Positions 1 through 11,656 of a stretch of DNA of 64,000 nt are shown here, piece after piece. The notes under the pieces were generated by a model, which was not told the DNA's origin, ran no database searches, and saw only the letters and a list, made by a program, of their open reading frames with translations. A program made the translations under genes and the position numbers. Source of the stretch: Dendrocalamus latiflorus (lineage: Eukaryota; Streptophyta; Magnoliopsida; Poales; Poaceae). The DNA is taken from NCBI GenBank assembly GCA_017311315.1, contig CM029666.1:7377414-7441413 (forward strand), read 5' to 3'. How positions within the stretch are numbered: the stretch's first letter is position 1; each line of letters opens with the position of its first letter.

Positions 1-393
1 GAAGGACATCAGCACCATTAGAAGCAAATTCCAATTTGCCTACTTCTTACTCCTAGATCACTTAGTCCTCAAGCTAGTGATGTCATAGGTAATGTCATGT
101 AGTTTGCTTGGTCTTAAGTAGTATGAGATCCTGTTTGCTAGCTGTCCATGAGAGTACCTGAGTTGTGAGGGCTTCATGAAGCCTATAAATAGAGGTGAGA
201 ACCTCTAGATTTGTAACTTAGCTCATGTACACTACCTATCAATAGAATTTGTTGTTTTTGCCTTAGATCTTGGATTATATCTTGTATCCTGAGAGTGTTG
301 GATTAAGCTCTTTCTGCCTTTTGGCATTTCTACACCTCGAGAGCGATATCTAGCGCAGCACCTTGAAAAGGTTTCTTTAACATTTGTGCTGTC
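1..393 (+). promoter_or_regulatory. Possible LTR or promoter fragment with TATA box
   Basis: A TATAAATAG box lies at 184-192, followed by a leader-like stretch and no credible coding sequence. The layout resembles the U3/R part of a copia-type LTR cut by the window edge and interrupted at 394 by a MITE. The sequence after the MITE (729 on) would be its continuation. No second LTR, primer-binding site or 5-bp duplication can be seen, so an ordinary plant promoter is equally possible. Confidence 0.3.
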
Positions 394-720
394 AAAGGAT
401 ACAAAACCCGGTACCGGTCCGGCCGGTAACGGTAAGTTGAAATTCAAAAGTTAAAATTTGAATTGGGCTGTTTTAAAATTGTTCCGGTTACCTCCCAAAA
501 ACCAGAAAAAGCCCAAAAATTTGAATTTGTGTTGGGAGTACAATAATTAAAGCATATTTAGCTCATAAAATAGGTAATCTAACACAAAAAAGATCTAAAC
601 CAACCTAGGAAATGTGTTAGGCCTAAAAGTAACCCGGTCGGTTTTATCTTTACTGGTTCCCACCGGTAAATCCGGTTACCGGCAGTTATCGGCATGTAAC
701 CGCTGGTTTTTTGTTCCCTG
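394..720. mobile_element. hAT-type MITE with perfect 8-bp target duplication
   Basis: The 327-bp AT-rich element is bracketed by GTGCTGTC at 386-393 and 721-728, an exact 8-bp duplication as made by hAT transposases. Its ends are imperfect inverted repeats (AAAGGATACAAAACC on the left, GGTTTTTTGTTCCCTG on the right), followed inside by CCGGTTACCGG-like words. It has no coding capacity. The same terminal style recurs in the MITE at 24086-24487 and the fragment at 23393-23489, so the three belong to one non-autonomous family. Confidence 0.75.
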
Positions 721-728
721 GTGCTGTC

Positions 729-2584
729 CATTATGTAGCAGCAAAGTGGAGCTGTTCCACAACTTTGTGCTGCTTCACTGCTGCTAGGTATGAGAAATGT
801 AAGTTTATTAGCCTTACATGTATATGAGAATAATAAAAGGAATTGCTGCTATAGGCAACATTGATAACTGATTCAATGTTGCCATGTTAAAGAGTAGAAG
901 TTCCGTTAAGAATATCTACACACATGATACTGATGCCTGCCCAGAATAAGAGGAGGTGCAGAAATATAAATGCCAAATTACACTATAAGCCCTACACACA
1001 CTGACAGTTACTACTAGATCACTTCTCCAAACTAAAACTTGAGTGCTCATGGCAGGATTTCTCCTCGCATTCAACTTCCTACAATCGCTTGCAGCCACAG
1101 AGGTCATAGCAGAAGAGCCACCAAGGTATATTCCATCATTCCTGGCCTTCTTATTCTGCAAAAGCAAACCGATTTTCTATATTGGTGTTTTGGTAACAGA
1201 CTTCAAAACATATGAATGAAGTTGTGTCCATAGCTTGTCGGCACGTTCAGAGCTAACTATATCCACCAAAGTTCTTGTCTTGCTCTCGCTTAACTATTAG
1301 TTTCAGGTTTAACACCTTGATATGTTCTTTCAGAGCTTCTCTTAAAAAAAGATGTCACAATTTGGGTATAAACCTGTATTGATGAATCTTGTTCTTTACA
1401 AACAAAATTTTCATTTATATTTTGAGATGTTGACATCGTAATTGCTTATGTTAATCATTTCTAGTGGTAGCCAACCCCCCTCCCCGTTCGACTGACATTG
1501 TACTGGTAGAATGTTTTTTGGTGAAAATTTCTGCATCTAGTGCATATTGTTGTTTGATCTATAAAATGAACTGCTCTTATAATGAAATAATGAAAAAAAT
1601 TCTTTTAATGGGTTTCAGTTTTGAGTGAAACTATGCAGTAAACTGAATCTGTTGCTGCTTTTGAAATTGGAAAAGACAGATTCTAATGACGCATCATTTG
1701 CAACTTTAATTCAGGTCTGTGCAGAGGCAGTATGAAGATGTAAATTAACACGGCCATCGTTGCTGCAAGTTATCGTGATGCTGTAATTCAAACTTGTACA
1801 TGTAACCTTCCAATCAGCTTAACAAAATTGCTTTTGTATTTTAGAAAGTTAACAATGTTAAGACCTTTCAATGCCAGAGCTATTAATTGTTCGTTGTGTA
1901 CCGTTCCTGTCCAGACCGTATACCAATGATTTGCAATAACTAATCATCACGGGTCGAAGGTTACACCCTTTTGCGAACTGATAAGTCTGCTAAATTGTTA
2001 CATCATTTGTCATCAATCTGTATACTTGTAAGGGGCTCAATAGGTGGAATTTTCCTTCGATCTGCTGGATTTCAACTCCAATGTAGCAGCACTGGATCAA
2101 GCATTCTTTCTTGGTTATTGAGCGGTTTCTGTGATTTGATCACATGGTCTTGGTCCGAGGCTGACCCTTTACCAACTCCTACTCAAAAAAGAATGTAACT
2201 ACACAAGAAATGATGCAAATTACTACCTATCGTTGGGTTCCATGGGAATCATTACTGAAGGACTTCGCTTTGTGAACAATGGTAACCGGCCCATGGCCTT
2301 GTCTCTCATGCTTAGAGGAAATAAGGGTATATTTATATTGGTTTTTGCTTGGAGAAGTTAAAAGGCAATATAAATATCTGATTTTTCAAAGCGATTTTCT
2401 CTTATATCCTACTTCTTTCACTTGTCTAGAGTATGCATCTCTTTTTCACTTTCTCTATTGCTTACCCCTCATAAAAATTACTTCTTTCATCTACTATTTA
2501 TTTTTAATTAAAATTATTAGCCATAATCATCCGCTGTAGTCAATATAAAGTACCTGGTCCGTTGTTCATGTGATCTAGCCGCAT
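729..2584. other. Unassigned intergenic stretch
   Basis: No recognisable gene. Two short hints are worth noting. On the minus strand, 1155-985 reads as an open stretch preceded by a TTTTGCAG acceptor-like sequence and could be a terminal exon of a decayed gene. On the plus strand, an acceptor-like TTTAATTCAG at about 1705-1714 precedes a short frame ending at TAA near 1748, followed by 3'-UTR-like sequence. Neither has a recognisable domain, so neither is called as a gene. The rest is AT-rich with no obvious repeats. Confidence 0.4.
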
Positions 2585-2989
2585 CCAGCCCAACCATATT
2601 TAGGCCCAACAAACTAGCCGTTCTATCGGAAGCACACAGCCCAGACAGTCTCTCGAACCAAAACATCAGCGACAGGATGGGCCTTGTCGACTCCTCTCTG
2701 GTCGCACGTGGCAGCGCCCGTTGCGCGGCCCCACGCCGGCGGCCGGCCTCGGCGTCGAGGCAAGCGTCGAACGCACCCCCCTCCTCATTGCTTAGGCGCT
2801 GCTTCCGCTTGTCACGTTCCGCTGCCTCGTATACGACTCTACCTACTCCCGGTCATGGAATCGAGAGGGGAAGACGAGCGCGATTTCTTCGGAGCCATAC
2901 GTGGAGATCCATCGTCCAACGATGATTGGATTGGCACAGCTGGTGCCGTGGCTCACACGCTGGGGACGGGGAGGCCCGGTCCAGGGCGC

Positions 2990-3066
2990 GTGCAGTGCCA
3001 GTCACGCCGGGCAAGGTGTTCGACGAAATGCCTCAGCGCGAGAGCGCGTTCTGGGGTCGAGCTTGA
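2990..3066 (+). pseudogene. PPR-like relic, copy C
   Basis: A frame containing KVFDEMPQRESAFWG matches the end of a plant PLS-type pentatricopeptide (PPR) motif, where VFDEMP is typical. It stops almost at once. Related relics precede the other two S-RLK copies (24497-24620 and 33043-33170), so the PPR piece was part of the segment before it multiplied. Nothing suggests a functional PPR protein. The homology is judged from motif resemblance only. Confidence 0.35.
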
Positions 3067-3671
3067 CTTGACTACGTGCGCTACCTCAGCGGGCGTCAAG
3101 AAAGCAACAGGTAATGCTGGTACCAATGTGAGCACACGCTTTTCCACTGAACACATATGTATACTTCTAAAATTAGTGGACATCAATGCTAAATCTAGGA
3201 CTTGAATCCTGGTGGGCTAGATCTGATCACGGGCTAGCTTCCATTAATTTTGTTTGTTCGACTGGAACCTGCTTGATGTTCCGGCTGCCCAACCCCAACA
3301 GGGAATGGGAGGAAAGGCAAAACTAACACGATGTGTTCGCTGGAATGATTCAAGCGAGAGAAATCTCTTGACTTGGGGAGTTGAACTAACTGCCAGGCCG
3401 CCAGGGTGGCCCGATGAAAGCGGTAGGTAATACTAGACAATGTCCAATTAGGCAACTAATGGAGATTAATTAACTGGTTAGGTAAAGAAACTCCATTTGC
3501 TGTTGCCGTCAAGTCAATAATTTCCATGTCATGCCATCCTTTCTTGACTCGAAAAGGCGTCCAAGTGCCAGTCATTCTTCAGTTGAAAACCATGCATTCG
3601 TGGTTTGCATTCTCCTATATTTGGGATGGGCTGAACAGGCTCATCGGTTTAGCAAAAAATTCTCTTCCAAA

Positions 3672-4088
3672 ATGGATAAAACATCAAGCAAATGCAACTG
3701 TTTGGTGCCGTCCTCCTTCACAATAGCGCTTCTCTCCTTGATCAACCTTGTGTCTTCTGGCTGCAAATTCGCATATGCAACAGATACCCTCCTTCCAGGC
3801 CAATCTCTGCATGACAACCTGACTCTAGTATCAAAAAATGGTGCCTTCCAGTTGGGTTTTTACTATCAAGTGCCTCAAGATTATTCACCCTGTTTCTTTG
3901 GCATTTGTTTCACCAACTCATCAAGTTGTGGGCACAATCATTTTCTAGTGTGGGAACCTGAAAGTGATGTAATTATCCAGAACTCCTGGTCTTCATCATT
4001 TAGTCTCTTGCAAAATGGCAACCTGCACCTAACTGCAGATGATTATCTTCATTGATCATCAAATTCAACAAAGAATAGTTCGGTTTAT
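3672..4088 (+). pseudogene. G-type lectin S-receptor kinase, copy C, truncated
   Basis: The first part of an S-domain receptor kinase: a signal peptide ending near the FAYAT segment, then the start of a bulb-lectin domain with DTLLPGQSL and LVSKNGAFQLGF, aligning closely with residues 1-135 of the intact copy at 24933. A TGA at 4053-4055 sits where the intact copy has Trp (LLWS context), so the frame is already closed. Thirty-three bases later the sequence is cut by the LTR of a Ty3/gypsy element at 4089. The S-locus, PAN, membrane and kinase parts of this copy are not found on the far side of the gypsy element, so they have been lost. The ATG was chosen because it starts the signal peptide. 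Confidence 0.85.
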
Positions 4089-4676
4089 TGTAACATCCCA
4101 TTTTGGGAGTTTGAAAGTGCTTCAATAAAAAGTTGAACTTGAATTCAAATTCGAACCAATTTTGCCAAGCCTCCAAAATTCAGCCAATTTCAAAATCTTT
4201 CGAGCCCATCTCGTGTTCTGGGCTAGGCCTGACCCAGCCCATCTCCCCTGGCCCCCTAGCCCGGCCTGGAATGGTCCACGCCGCCGCCCCACTCTGGCCG
4301 TGCCCTGCACCACACCGCCCGCGCTCTATGCACACCTGGACCACGCCGTGCGCTGCTCCCGCCGTGCATACGTCTGGCGCAACCTCCTGTGCGCCATTGT
4401 GCTTCCATAGTAGCTTGCTGCCTCTCCCGAACCCCCTTTCCTTCCTCTGTGCTTAATGTAGCACCAGCGCCCGCCACACTTGCGTCTGAGCTGCGTGCCC
4501 GCAAATCGTGCCATATAGTTGTTGCGGCTTAGTCGTCCTCCCCATACCTTAACACTCCTCTCCTCGCCGCACGTCGACTCCACCTCCCTTCCTGTGTCGC
4601 GCCGCTCACCGGCAACGCCACCGTTGGCCTCCGTGTGGCATTAATGCCATCCAACGACCATCTCCTCTCTTCCTCG

Positions 4677-4688
4677 GCTATAAAAGCC
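4677..4688 (+). promoter_or_regulatory. Probable LTR promoter TATA box
   Basis: GGCTATAAAAGCCC lies in the C-rich centre of the gypsy 5' LTR. The related solo LTR has a TATAAGTAG in a comparable position on its own strand (about 15956-15966, minus). Two LTR copies with a TATA box in the same setting support this as the element promoter. Confidence 0.5.
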
Positions 4689-5419
4689 CTCGGTCGGCCT
4701 CCTCTTCACTTCAATGGACCTCTCACCGCCCCTCTCACCTTAGAGCGCCTTTCACCCTTCTTTCTTCCTCGGCACTAGCCAAGTCGCCGCCACCAGCGCC
4801 CTCATCACCTAGCGCTTCCCCGATCAATTCTTGCCGCCTAGAGCATCGCGTGGGAGTCCCGAAGCCAACTTGAGCAACGCCAACCTCCTTCGTCCACTTC
4901 GACGAGCTGTCGTCATCATCCTCCTCTCCGTCATCACCCTCTGACGCCAGCCCACTCCACGGCACCCTGAGCACCGCCATCGCCTCCCATGAGTTCCTTC
5001 TGATCCCGTGGTGCTCCCCTATCGTTTAATCGAATTTTATCGCCGTATTGCCATGCTCCGGTTCACCGCCGCTGCTTGAGCTCACCGCCGACCGCCCCAC
5101 GCTCCAAATTGAGCCGCGTCGCCACACCTAGAGGTTCAACCTAAGCCAAGCAAGCCATTTTGGCTCTCCCCTCCGACCGCCATCCTCCCTCTCGTCGGCG
5201 ATGAGCCTGACCTCCTCTCGGCAGGAGAAAAAGAAGACTGTAGCACGTGTAATCAGATTTAAACCATGATTAGTTAAGTCCAATGCCTGTCATTAATGTT
5301 TGTTAATCCCTCTAACCCGTGGGCCCTCCCCGTCTATTTTAAACTTAGTCTCCATGACATGTGGGCCCCGTCTGTGATTAAACCTTTTAAAACCAGTTAG
5401 AGGAATTGTAAGCCACTAA

Positions 5420-5527
5420 GGCCCTGTTTGGAATGCGGGAATTTTTCCCGATTCCTGCGGGAATTGAATTGTTTTCTGCAAAATTCCTGTAAAATTCCTG
5501 TGAAATTCCTCTGTTCCAAACAGGCCC
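5420..5527. mobile_element. Tourist (PIF/Harbinger-type) MITE
   Basis: A 108-bp element with inverted termini GGCCCTGTTTGGAA and TTCCAAACAGGCCC, flanked by TAA at 5417-5419 and 5528-5530. The 3-bp TAA duplication is the hallmark of PIF/Harbinger insertion. It interrupts the gypsy 5' LTR. Confidence 0.85.
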
Positions 5528-7782
5528 TAACACATGGGCCCTTGTTACTTGGCTACAGTACATGGCTCCCACATGTCAGCCTCTCGGTCTTTTTCTTTTA
5601 AGAAATAAATCAAAAATAAATTTAAATCACGTGGGACCCGTTCACTGTAGCCCTTTTCAATTAAAAAATAATTTAAAAATTAAATAAAATCTGATGGCCC
5701 CACCTGTTAGTGAAAGCCTCTCTTTCCTCTGTTAAGTTTTGGATTTAATCCAAATTTGAACTTTAGAGAGCCCGTTCTCACTCATTGTAAATCCAATTTA
5801 ATAAAAATTGTTTCTAAATTTGTCTAAATTCAAGATCTACCTATTGGTAGAAGAATTGTTCAATTTGGAGTTCATTTGCATTTTATTTTGTATTTATTTA
5901 TTTTGCTCACATGTTATTTGCTTTTAGATGCAATTGTCTGGGTAGAGTACGAGGACATGGAAGAGTCGCAGTATGAGACAACTCAAGATTTTTAGAACCA
6001 AACCGCTTGTGATCCAGGTGAGTCAATGCTTTGGTCATATTAAACCTATGTTTTATGTAAATTTATATTCATTTAAATTATCAAATTGTATGCTATTATT
6101 TGTTATGCAAATGTATGTTAAACTTAGGGTTAGATACATGCCTATTTGACATTATAATATTAGTACACTATCCTTTGGACACTTGAATCACATACTCCTT
6201 ATCACCCTAGAAATTATAACGGTAACTTTACTACTTATAGGTCACATTTAAGTGTCATTTTAGTCTTAGGGCATTAAAGTGTCCCATCATCATCTTTTAA
6301 TCATGAAACTTGTTTTGGACAATTATTGGAGGAAAATGACTAGTATTGTTTAGATAATTTAGTTTTGTGCTTCTCAAAACCCTAAAACCTGCTGTTATCG
6401 TATCTGGGCGGATGGTATGATGGTTGGTGCAGATGTAGCACGAGAAATTATAGTTTGTGGTATGTACCGTCCAGATAACTTTAAGGACTGGATCATGTGA
6501 TGATTTCTCAATGTAAAATAGTACAACCATGAGTCTATAATGGGTACAATCTGGCTGACTAATTTGCATTCACTAGTGCGGGTTGCACCATTGGAGTGAC
6601 TTACAAGTCGTGTCGCTGGTTTTAAGCCGTTGTGGATATGGGTCGTCACTGGTGTAAGCCACTGTGTGGCGCAAGAGGGGGTCCAGGTGTGGTGGGCATA
6701 ACCTCACTCAGATGAAACCTTAGTGGGTATAACTTGCACTGGGTAATACATTGTAAATGCCTTGTGGTGATCTCTTTGATTCACATGTTCAAGGAAACGT
6801 GTGAAATATAACAAGTTGATTATCTCTTGTGGGTAAAGTGTACAGTCTCTGCATAGTATAAACTGTTCGAACAGTCGTGCCCACACATAAGGGTGGGCAT
6901 GAGAACTTACTCGAGTTAGTTTCTATTTCAAAAACCTTTGTAGGTGGGAGAAAAACTTGTTGGGTAGATGTAACCCTAATTTTGGGTTTCCTTGGGTGGA
7001 TGTAACCCAGTGATGATAGTGGGTGGATGTAACCCTAGTAACAAAAACTAGCGTATAGTGGATGGAATCATGTAACAGGTGAATGGAATTTGCACCGTTA
7101 TAAATATTGCACACTTTCACTCTCATTAATAAAACATAGTTTAGTTAAAATGCTAAGTCATAGGAGTTTCTAAATATTGTAGTTTCCAAATGTTGCTTTT
7201 AGCAAATAAAAACCCCGAGCCTACCTTTGTTAAACCTTACATGTATAAATATTACATTTTGTGTATTGGCTTGCGAAGCACTGTTTCTTGTGCTCACCCT
7301 CACTCACAAAGTCTGTCATAACCTGTGGACCAAGGACATTACGCATACTACGACACCCCAAGAACTGATGGTGAAGAAGATGGAGGAGATTAGGATAATC
7401 TTTAGTAGTCTAGGTTTTACCCCAGTCATGCTGATTAAGTTGGTGTTTGCATGCAAAATATTATCCAAGCCTTCGATTAATATCAATTGCACATAACTTA
7501 CTCCAGTCGCTTGTCTGTGGCGAGATGCGCTCTCCCCTTTTGCTTTCGCTTCCACATTTATGTAATTTATTCATTTGGCCTAATCAGCCCTAATTGTAAA
7601 TTTGACCCGATACGATCTATTTAAACTCTGATGAATGTAATAGTAATGTATGGTATGGTTTACATCATGCATGAATTGATTCAGTGATATATGTATTCTA
7701 TTAGCACTATCTACTTATCCAGAGAATAGTGCAGTGGTTTCACAGAGAATTCTAAATTGGCTAAATCCGGGTTTGATATAGC

Positions 7783-7794
7783 TGGTATCAGAGC
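7783..7794 (+). other. Primer-binding site of the gypsy element
   Basis: TGGTATCAGAGC, complementary to the 3' end of initiator methionine tRNA, four bases after the LTR end. It marks the start of minus-strand DNA synthesis and fixes the 3' edge of the 5' LTR. Confidence 0.85.
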
Positions 7795-8145
7795 ATACGA
7801 CTGTAGAAATCTTAGTTAGACTGCCTATGCCTAAGAACTTGAGTTTTGTTTTCAAGAGCTAAGAAAAGCTTCGGTAAAATATAGCATATTTATTGCTCTT
7901 ACTCATCACCCTTAGTTCCTTACTTACCTTTACTTTCCTTATTTTTTTACTCTGTTACTGACTCTCTCTGTTCAAAATTTGTAGATAGCTGGATCGTCTG
8001 ACCAGGGTTAGTGGGACCTTTTCTTCCATGGCGAGGCCAATGGTGAGTTTACAGAGATCCTCTGTAGGCTTATGCAATACCTAGGCTATCGTCACCGACC
8101 CATATTCAAGGGTCGAAGACTCAGATCCTAGACCACGAGTCTTGG

Positions 8146-8687
8146 ATGATGGAGGTTTTCCTCTATGAGAGGAGGGGCGAGTTTGAGCTTCACATCTTCA
8201 GGACCCAGCACCCCAGGAGCACCTCTGCAGACGCTCTCCAGGATGCAGCCTGCTTGGCCTTGGCTCGCTTGTGCGAGATTTGTGAGGCAACCCTTCGTTC
8301 TTCACCATTCCGCTTCTACCCGTCTGTCCGAGAGGGTAAGCGCTACCACGAGACCTACATCGTCATGGAAAACAACTTGCAGTTGACGCACCAGGTTCAG
8401 CTCACTAGAGCCATGGGGACCACCTACACTGATGCCTTGGAGGAGATCGGTCAGCTCTACATTCTCCTTGCCGCCAGCTATGCCCAATCTGACACTCTTT
8501 GCGCCCAACTCAACGGGTGCAAGAGGACCTTAGATGTTGTGGAGGCCGAGAGGATAGTAGCAGTAGTTGAGCTTGAGCGCACAGCGGTAGCAGCAACTAT
8601 CTATGCTTCGGCACCTCTTGGACCCCTGGTTGTTCTCAGCAACCCATCACCGACTCGACCTCTTGGACCCCACCTGAGAGTCACTGC
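8146..8687 (+). pseudogene. ORF upstream of gag in the gypsy element, interrupted
   Basis: An open frame of about 180 codons between the primer-binding site and gag, beginning MMEVFLYERRGEFELHIF. Its middle is helical and leucine/alanine-rich (residues about 30-150), with a heptad-like region around DALEEIGQLYILLAASYAQ, and it then turns Pro-rich. No catalytic motif is visible. Some grass gypsy elements carry an uncharacterised ORF in this position, and that family knowledge is the only basis for the call. The copia element inserted at 8688 cuts the frame, and it does not resume openly at 22061. Function unknown. Confidence 0.45.
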
Positions 8688-11438
8688 TTTAAGTTCAAGC
8701 TCTATTAAGTTGGTTTTGGTGATAATGACAAATACAATTGTGAGACTAACTTGTTTATTAAATATGATATTATCTAGTCTCATTTGGATGTAATTAATGA
8801 CAAATACAATTGTGAAACTAACTTATTTATTGATTATGATACTGCTTAGTCTCATTTGGATTAAAAGGTGAAAATCATAGAGATATGCATTCGATATCTT
8901 ATTCTTATATCTTATTGCCTTCCTCAGATCTAAAATATAGGTTGGACTCCGTCAAAAAGACTAACTTGAATATGTGCATATATTTTCATTATGCATTCTT
9001 GTATACACACATTTAGGGGAAATTCATTCTATGTTTTGTGGTTTCATAAGTATTGTTCCATGTTTCCTTTCAACACATATTAGGATCTATACTTTGAAAC
9101 GTAAGCTTTGAGTATATAAAGCTTGTATAGTTCATATATACTCATTTGCAATCGGGTTGTTATCTAGTTCATTCATTGAAGCTTGAGAAGCTTATACTAA
9201 AGTATACAATTGTTGTGTACATATTGTATACTCGCAAATCAATCTTTATCTCATTATTTATTGAGATTGTCATGAACTACTAAAAAGGAAAGATTGTAGA
9301 ATCAGTCCCTCCATTATGCGTCAATGGTGAAGTTTTGTAATTAATGGGAATTGGTTTGTGGACTTACATTTTTCATATGTTGGATGAATAGTTTAGGTTC
9401 CACAAACGAGGATGACTTGGGATGACTTCATGTGTTGAGGATCATCAAGTCAAGTGAAGACCCATCATATGTTGATGGAGTTCAAGTGAATGATGCATCA
9501 TGGGTTGATGCATATCAAGACAATGACCTGGACTTGAAATTGAGATGTACGTCATTAAGCTTCAAGAGGATGCTTAAGGCAAATATATGACTAACTAGGG
9601 CTAAGGATGTGTTCCTAGTCTTTTACCGATCTTGGTATTTGGTTGGAAGACCAGATTGCTAGTATAGATTACCGTACTATTAAGAGGGGTCATGTTTAGC
9701 AGCTTGATTCTCATCATGTGTTGATAGCTCAATCTCACTTGCTCTAGCTCTCCGTGGCATGATGCTTATATTTGTGAATATGTTTTGCAAATAGTTGAAG
9801 CTCATGTGTTAAACCCTTGTAGCATGGCACTATACACTGCGAATGTATTTTGCAAGTGTTTGAAGTCCATGTTTCTTACTTCTATGGTATGAGGCTTATA
9901 TTTGCAAGTGTGTTTTGCAAATGGTTGATGCTTATCCATAATCCTTGTGTCATGATTCCAAAGTATGCAAATGTGTTTTGCAACTTGTTGGGAATCATGA
10001 TTGATCCTTGTGTGCATAATTCTATAATTTGCATATGTTTTGCAAAATCTGTTAAAGTACATGCATTTTTCAGGAAAATCAAAACTACCATCATGTAACT
10101 CGCAGTACTACCCGCATTAAATTCATGGAACTACCGTATTCGTTGGTGGTCGAAGATCGACCTGAGTGGTCGAAGATCAACGTAGTCAAAGATCAACCTG
10201 TGTGGTCGGCGATTAACGTGGTCGATGACCAACGTAGTCAAACCAGTGTAGTTGACGTGGTCGGAGACCTATGTGATCGAACCAACGTAGGCAAAATAGC
10301 GTGGTCAGAGACCAACATGATCGGAGACCAACGTTGTCGAAAACTTGCATGGTCGATGAGTGGTAATATCGACTCGGTGTGAGCAGTCTGATTGGCGAGC
10401 GGTACTACCAGCTCTGTGTGAGCGGTATGACCAGAGCTATGGTATGACCGATGTTTCTGTGGTATGTTTTTTCTAGAGAGACACCTTCGTGGATGTCTTC
10501 TCCTCCCTAGCAAATCGGTAGTTCCGCATGTGTAGAGAGGTACTACTGGAATCTGTGTTGCTGTACTACTGGAATTGTTGAGAAACAGCTAGTTTTCTGA
10601 CCATTATGAGGGGAGTGATAGTACCGGCATTATAATGGTGGTACTACCGATTGCCTTGATTTTTCAGGGGTTTAACTCCAACAGCTAGTTTTCTTTTGTG
10701 GGGTATAAATACCCCCTTCTGACTGGATGGAGATGTTGTTGCTTGACTCATTTTCATTCCCTTGAGCTAGTGTGAAGTTCTCCTCTCAATTGTGCATGTG
10801 TTGCACATTGTGAGCAATGAGAAAGAATCTAGATTGCATATGTTGCATCTAGAGTTGGATTTCATATCCAATTGAGTTTGTGCATTTGTTGCATGTGGTG
10901 AGAGTCAAGCAAGGGGCTTGACTTGTTACTCTTGGAGTTTGTTGACTCCTAGACAACGTTGGAGATGTCGTGCGCGGTGATATTCTCAAACAAGGTTGTG
11001 AGAAGACCCGGCAAGTTGTGAAGGTTGTAGCTCACCTATCCGGAGCGGGAAAGAACTACCACTAGTGAATTTGAGGTGATTAGTTTAATTCATGTAGCAG
11101 ATCCAATTCATTTAGGCTTACCTCAATGTGGACTAGGGGGGACCGGGAAGTCTCCGAACTCCATGGTAAAAGGTAACCATGTCATTTGGTTTGATCTCTT
11201 GTGCTCAATTTATATTCAAGCAATTTACATTCATAGAACTAAATTAATTACTTATCATCCTAGAATTGCAAACCTTGATATAGACTTAGCGTGTTAGTGC
11301 TCTTGGTGAACCTAGTTGATTTAGGCCTTTTGTGCTAAACCGAATTGATTTACTCTTTCACATTGTAAACTTGGTTTTAGCCAAAAGAATTTTTAAAACC
11401 TCCTATTCACCCCTGTAGTCAGCCTCTTCGATCTTATA
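8688..11438 (+). repeat. 5' LTR of the copia element
   Basis: A 2.75-kb direct repeat of 18991-22060. It starts TTTAAGTTCAAGCTC, where the 3' LTR has TGTAAGTTC (first dinucleotide mutated), and ends TTATA where the 3' LTR ends TTACA. It contains a TATAAATACCC box at 10704 and a run of GTGGTCGA/GACCAACG words at about 10140-10370. Near 9480-9600 it keeps roughly 100 bp that the 3' LTR lacks. At 9950 it preserves the empty site of the small solo LTR found in the 3' copy. Confidence 0.88.
10704..10712 (+). promoter_or_regulatory. TATA box of the copia 5' LTR
   Basis: TATAAATAC, with an identical counterpart at 21341 in the 3' LTR and similar flanks on both sides. Conservation in both LTRs supports it as the retrotransposon promoter. 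Confidence 0.6.
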
Positions 11439-11440
11439 AG

Positions 11441-11452
11441 TGGTATCAGAGC
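11441..11452 (+). other. Primer-binding site of the copia element
   Basis: TGGTATCAGAGC two bases after the 5' LTR, complementary to initiator methionine tRNA. The longer context ATAAGTGGTATCA (11436-11448) occurs again exactly at 18024-18036 inside the element. Confidence 0.9.
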
Positions 11453-11496
11453 TTTGTCTCTCATTTATTAGGCTTCACCGCCTAAAGAATTAAAAG

Positions 11497-11651
11497 ATGG
11501 CGACTAGTAATATAATGCACCTAGATGAAGCACCTATATTTGATGGCACGAATTATGATAATTAGAAAATCCACATGACATGTTATTTTAAGGCCATGAG
11601 CCCTAAAATTTAGCGGATTATAGATGTGGGGTTTTCTCCTCCATTGGATTC
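11497..11651 (+). pseudogene. Copia gag, 5' part
   Basis: The ATG starts a gag of the plant copia type: MATSNIMHLDEAPIFDGTNY, then a KIHMTCYFKAMSP segment typical of the UBN2/gag N-terminus. Stops replace conserved Trp codons (TAG after NYDN, and again in the K-I-R-I-I segment). The frame is cut at 11651 by a solo LTR and resumes at 16629 with the expected next segment, so the two pieces are one gene broken by insertion. Confidence 0.75.
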
Positions 11652-11656
11652 TCTTG

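Larger units (their letters stand above)
4089..7778 (+). repeat. 5' LTR of the gypsy element
   Basis: It starts with TGTAACATCCC and ends in GATA just before the primer-binding site. It is homologous over much of its length to the reverse complement of the solo LTR at 11657-16623. For example, the CTCTTGTGGGTAAAGTGTAC region at about 6828 and the GCACTATCTAC region near 7706 both have counterparts there. It contains a C-rich stretch (4230-5200), a TATA box near 4678 and a Tourist MITE at 5420-5527. The ORFs inside it are low-complexity and are not genes. Confidence 0.8.

Noticed and set aside
916..1167. Minus-strand ORF as a complete small gene
   Set aside because: Possibly a decayed exon, but the start codon is weak, no family is recognisable and no neighbouring exons were found.
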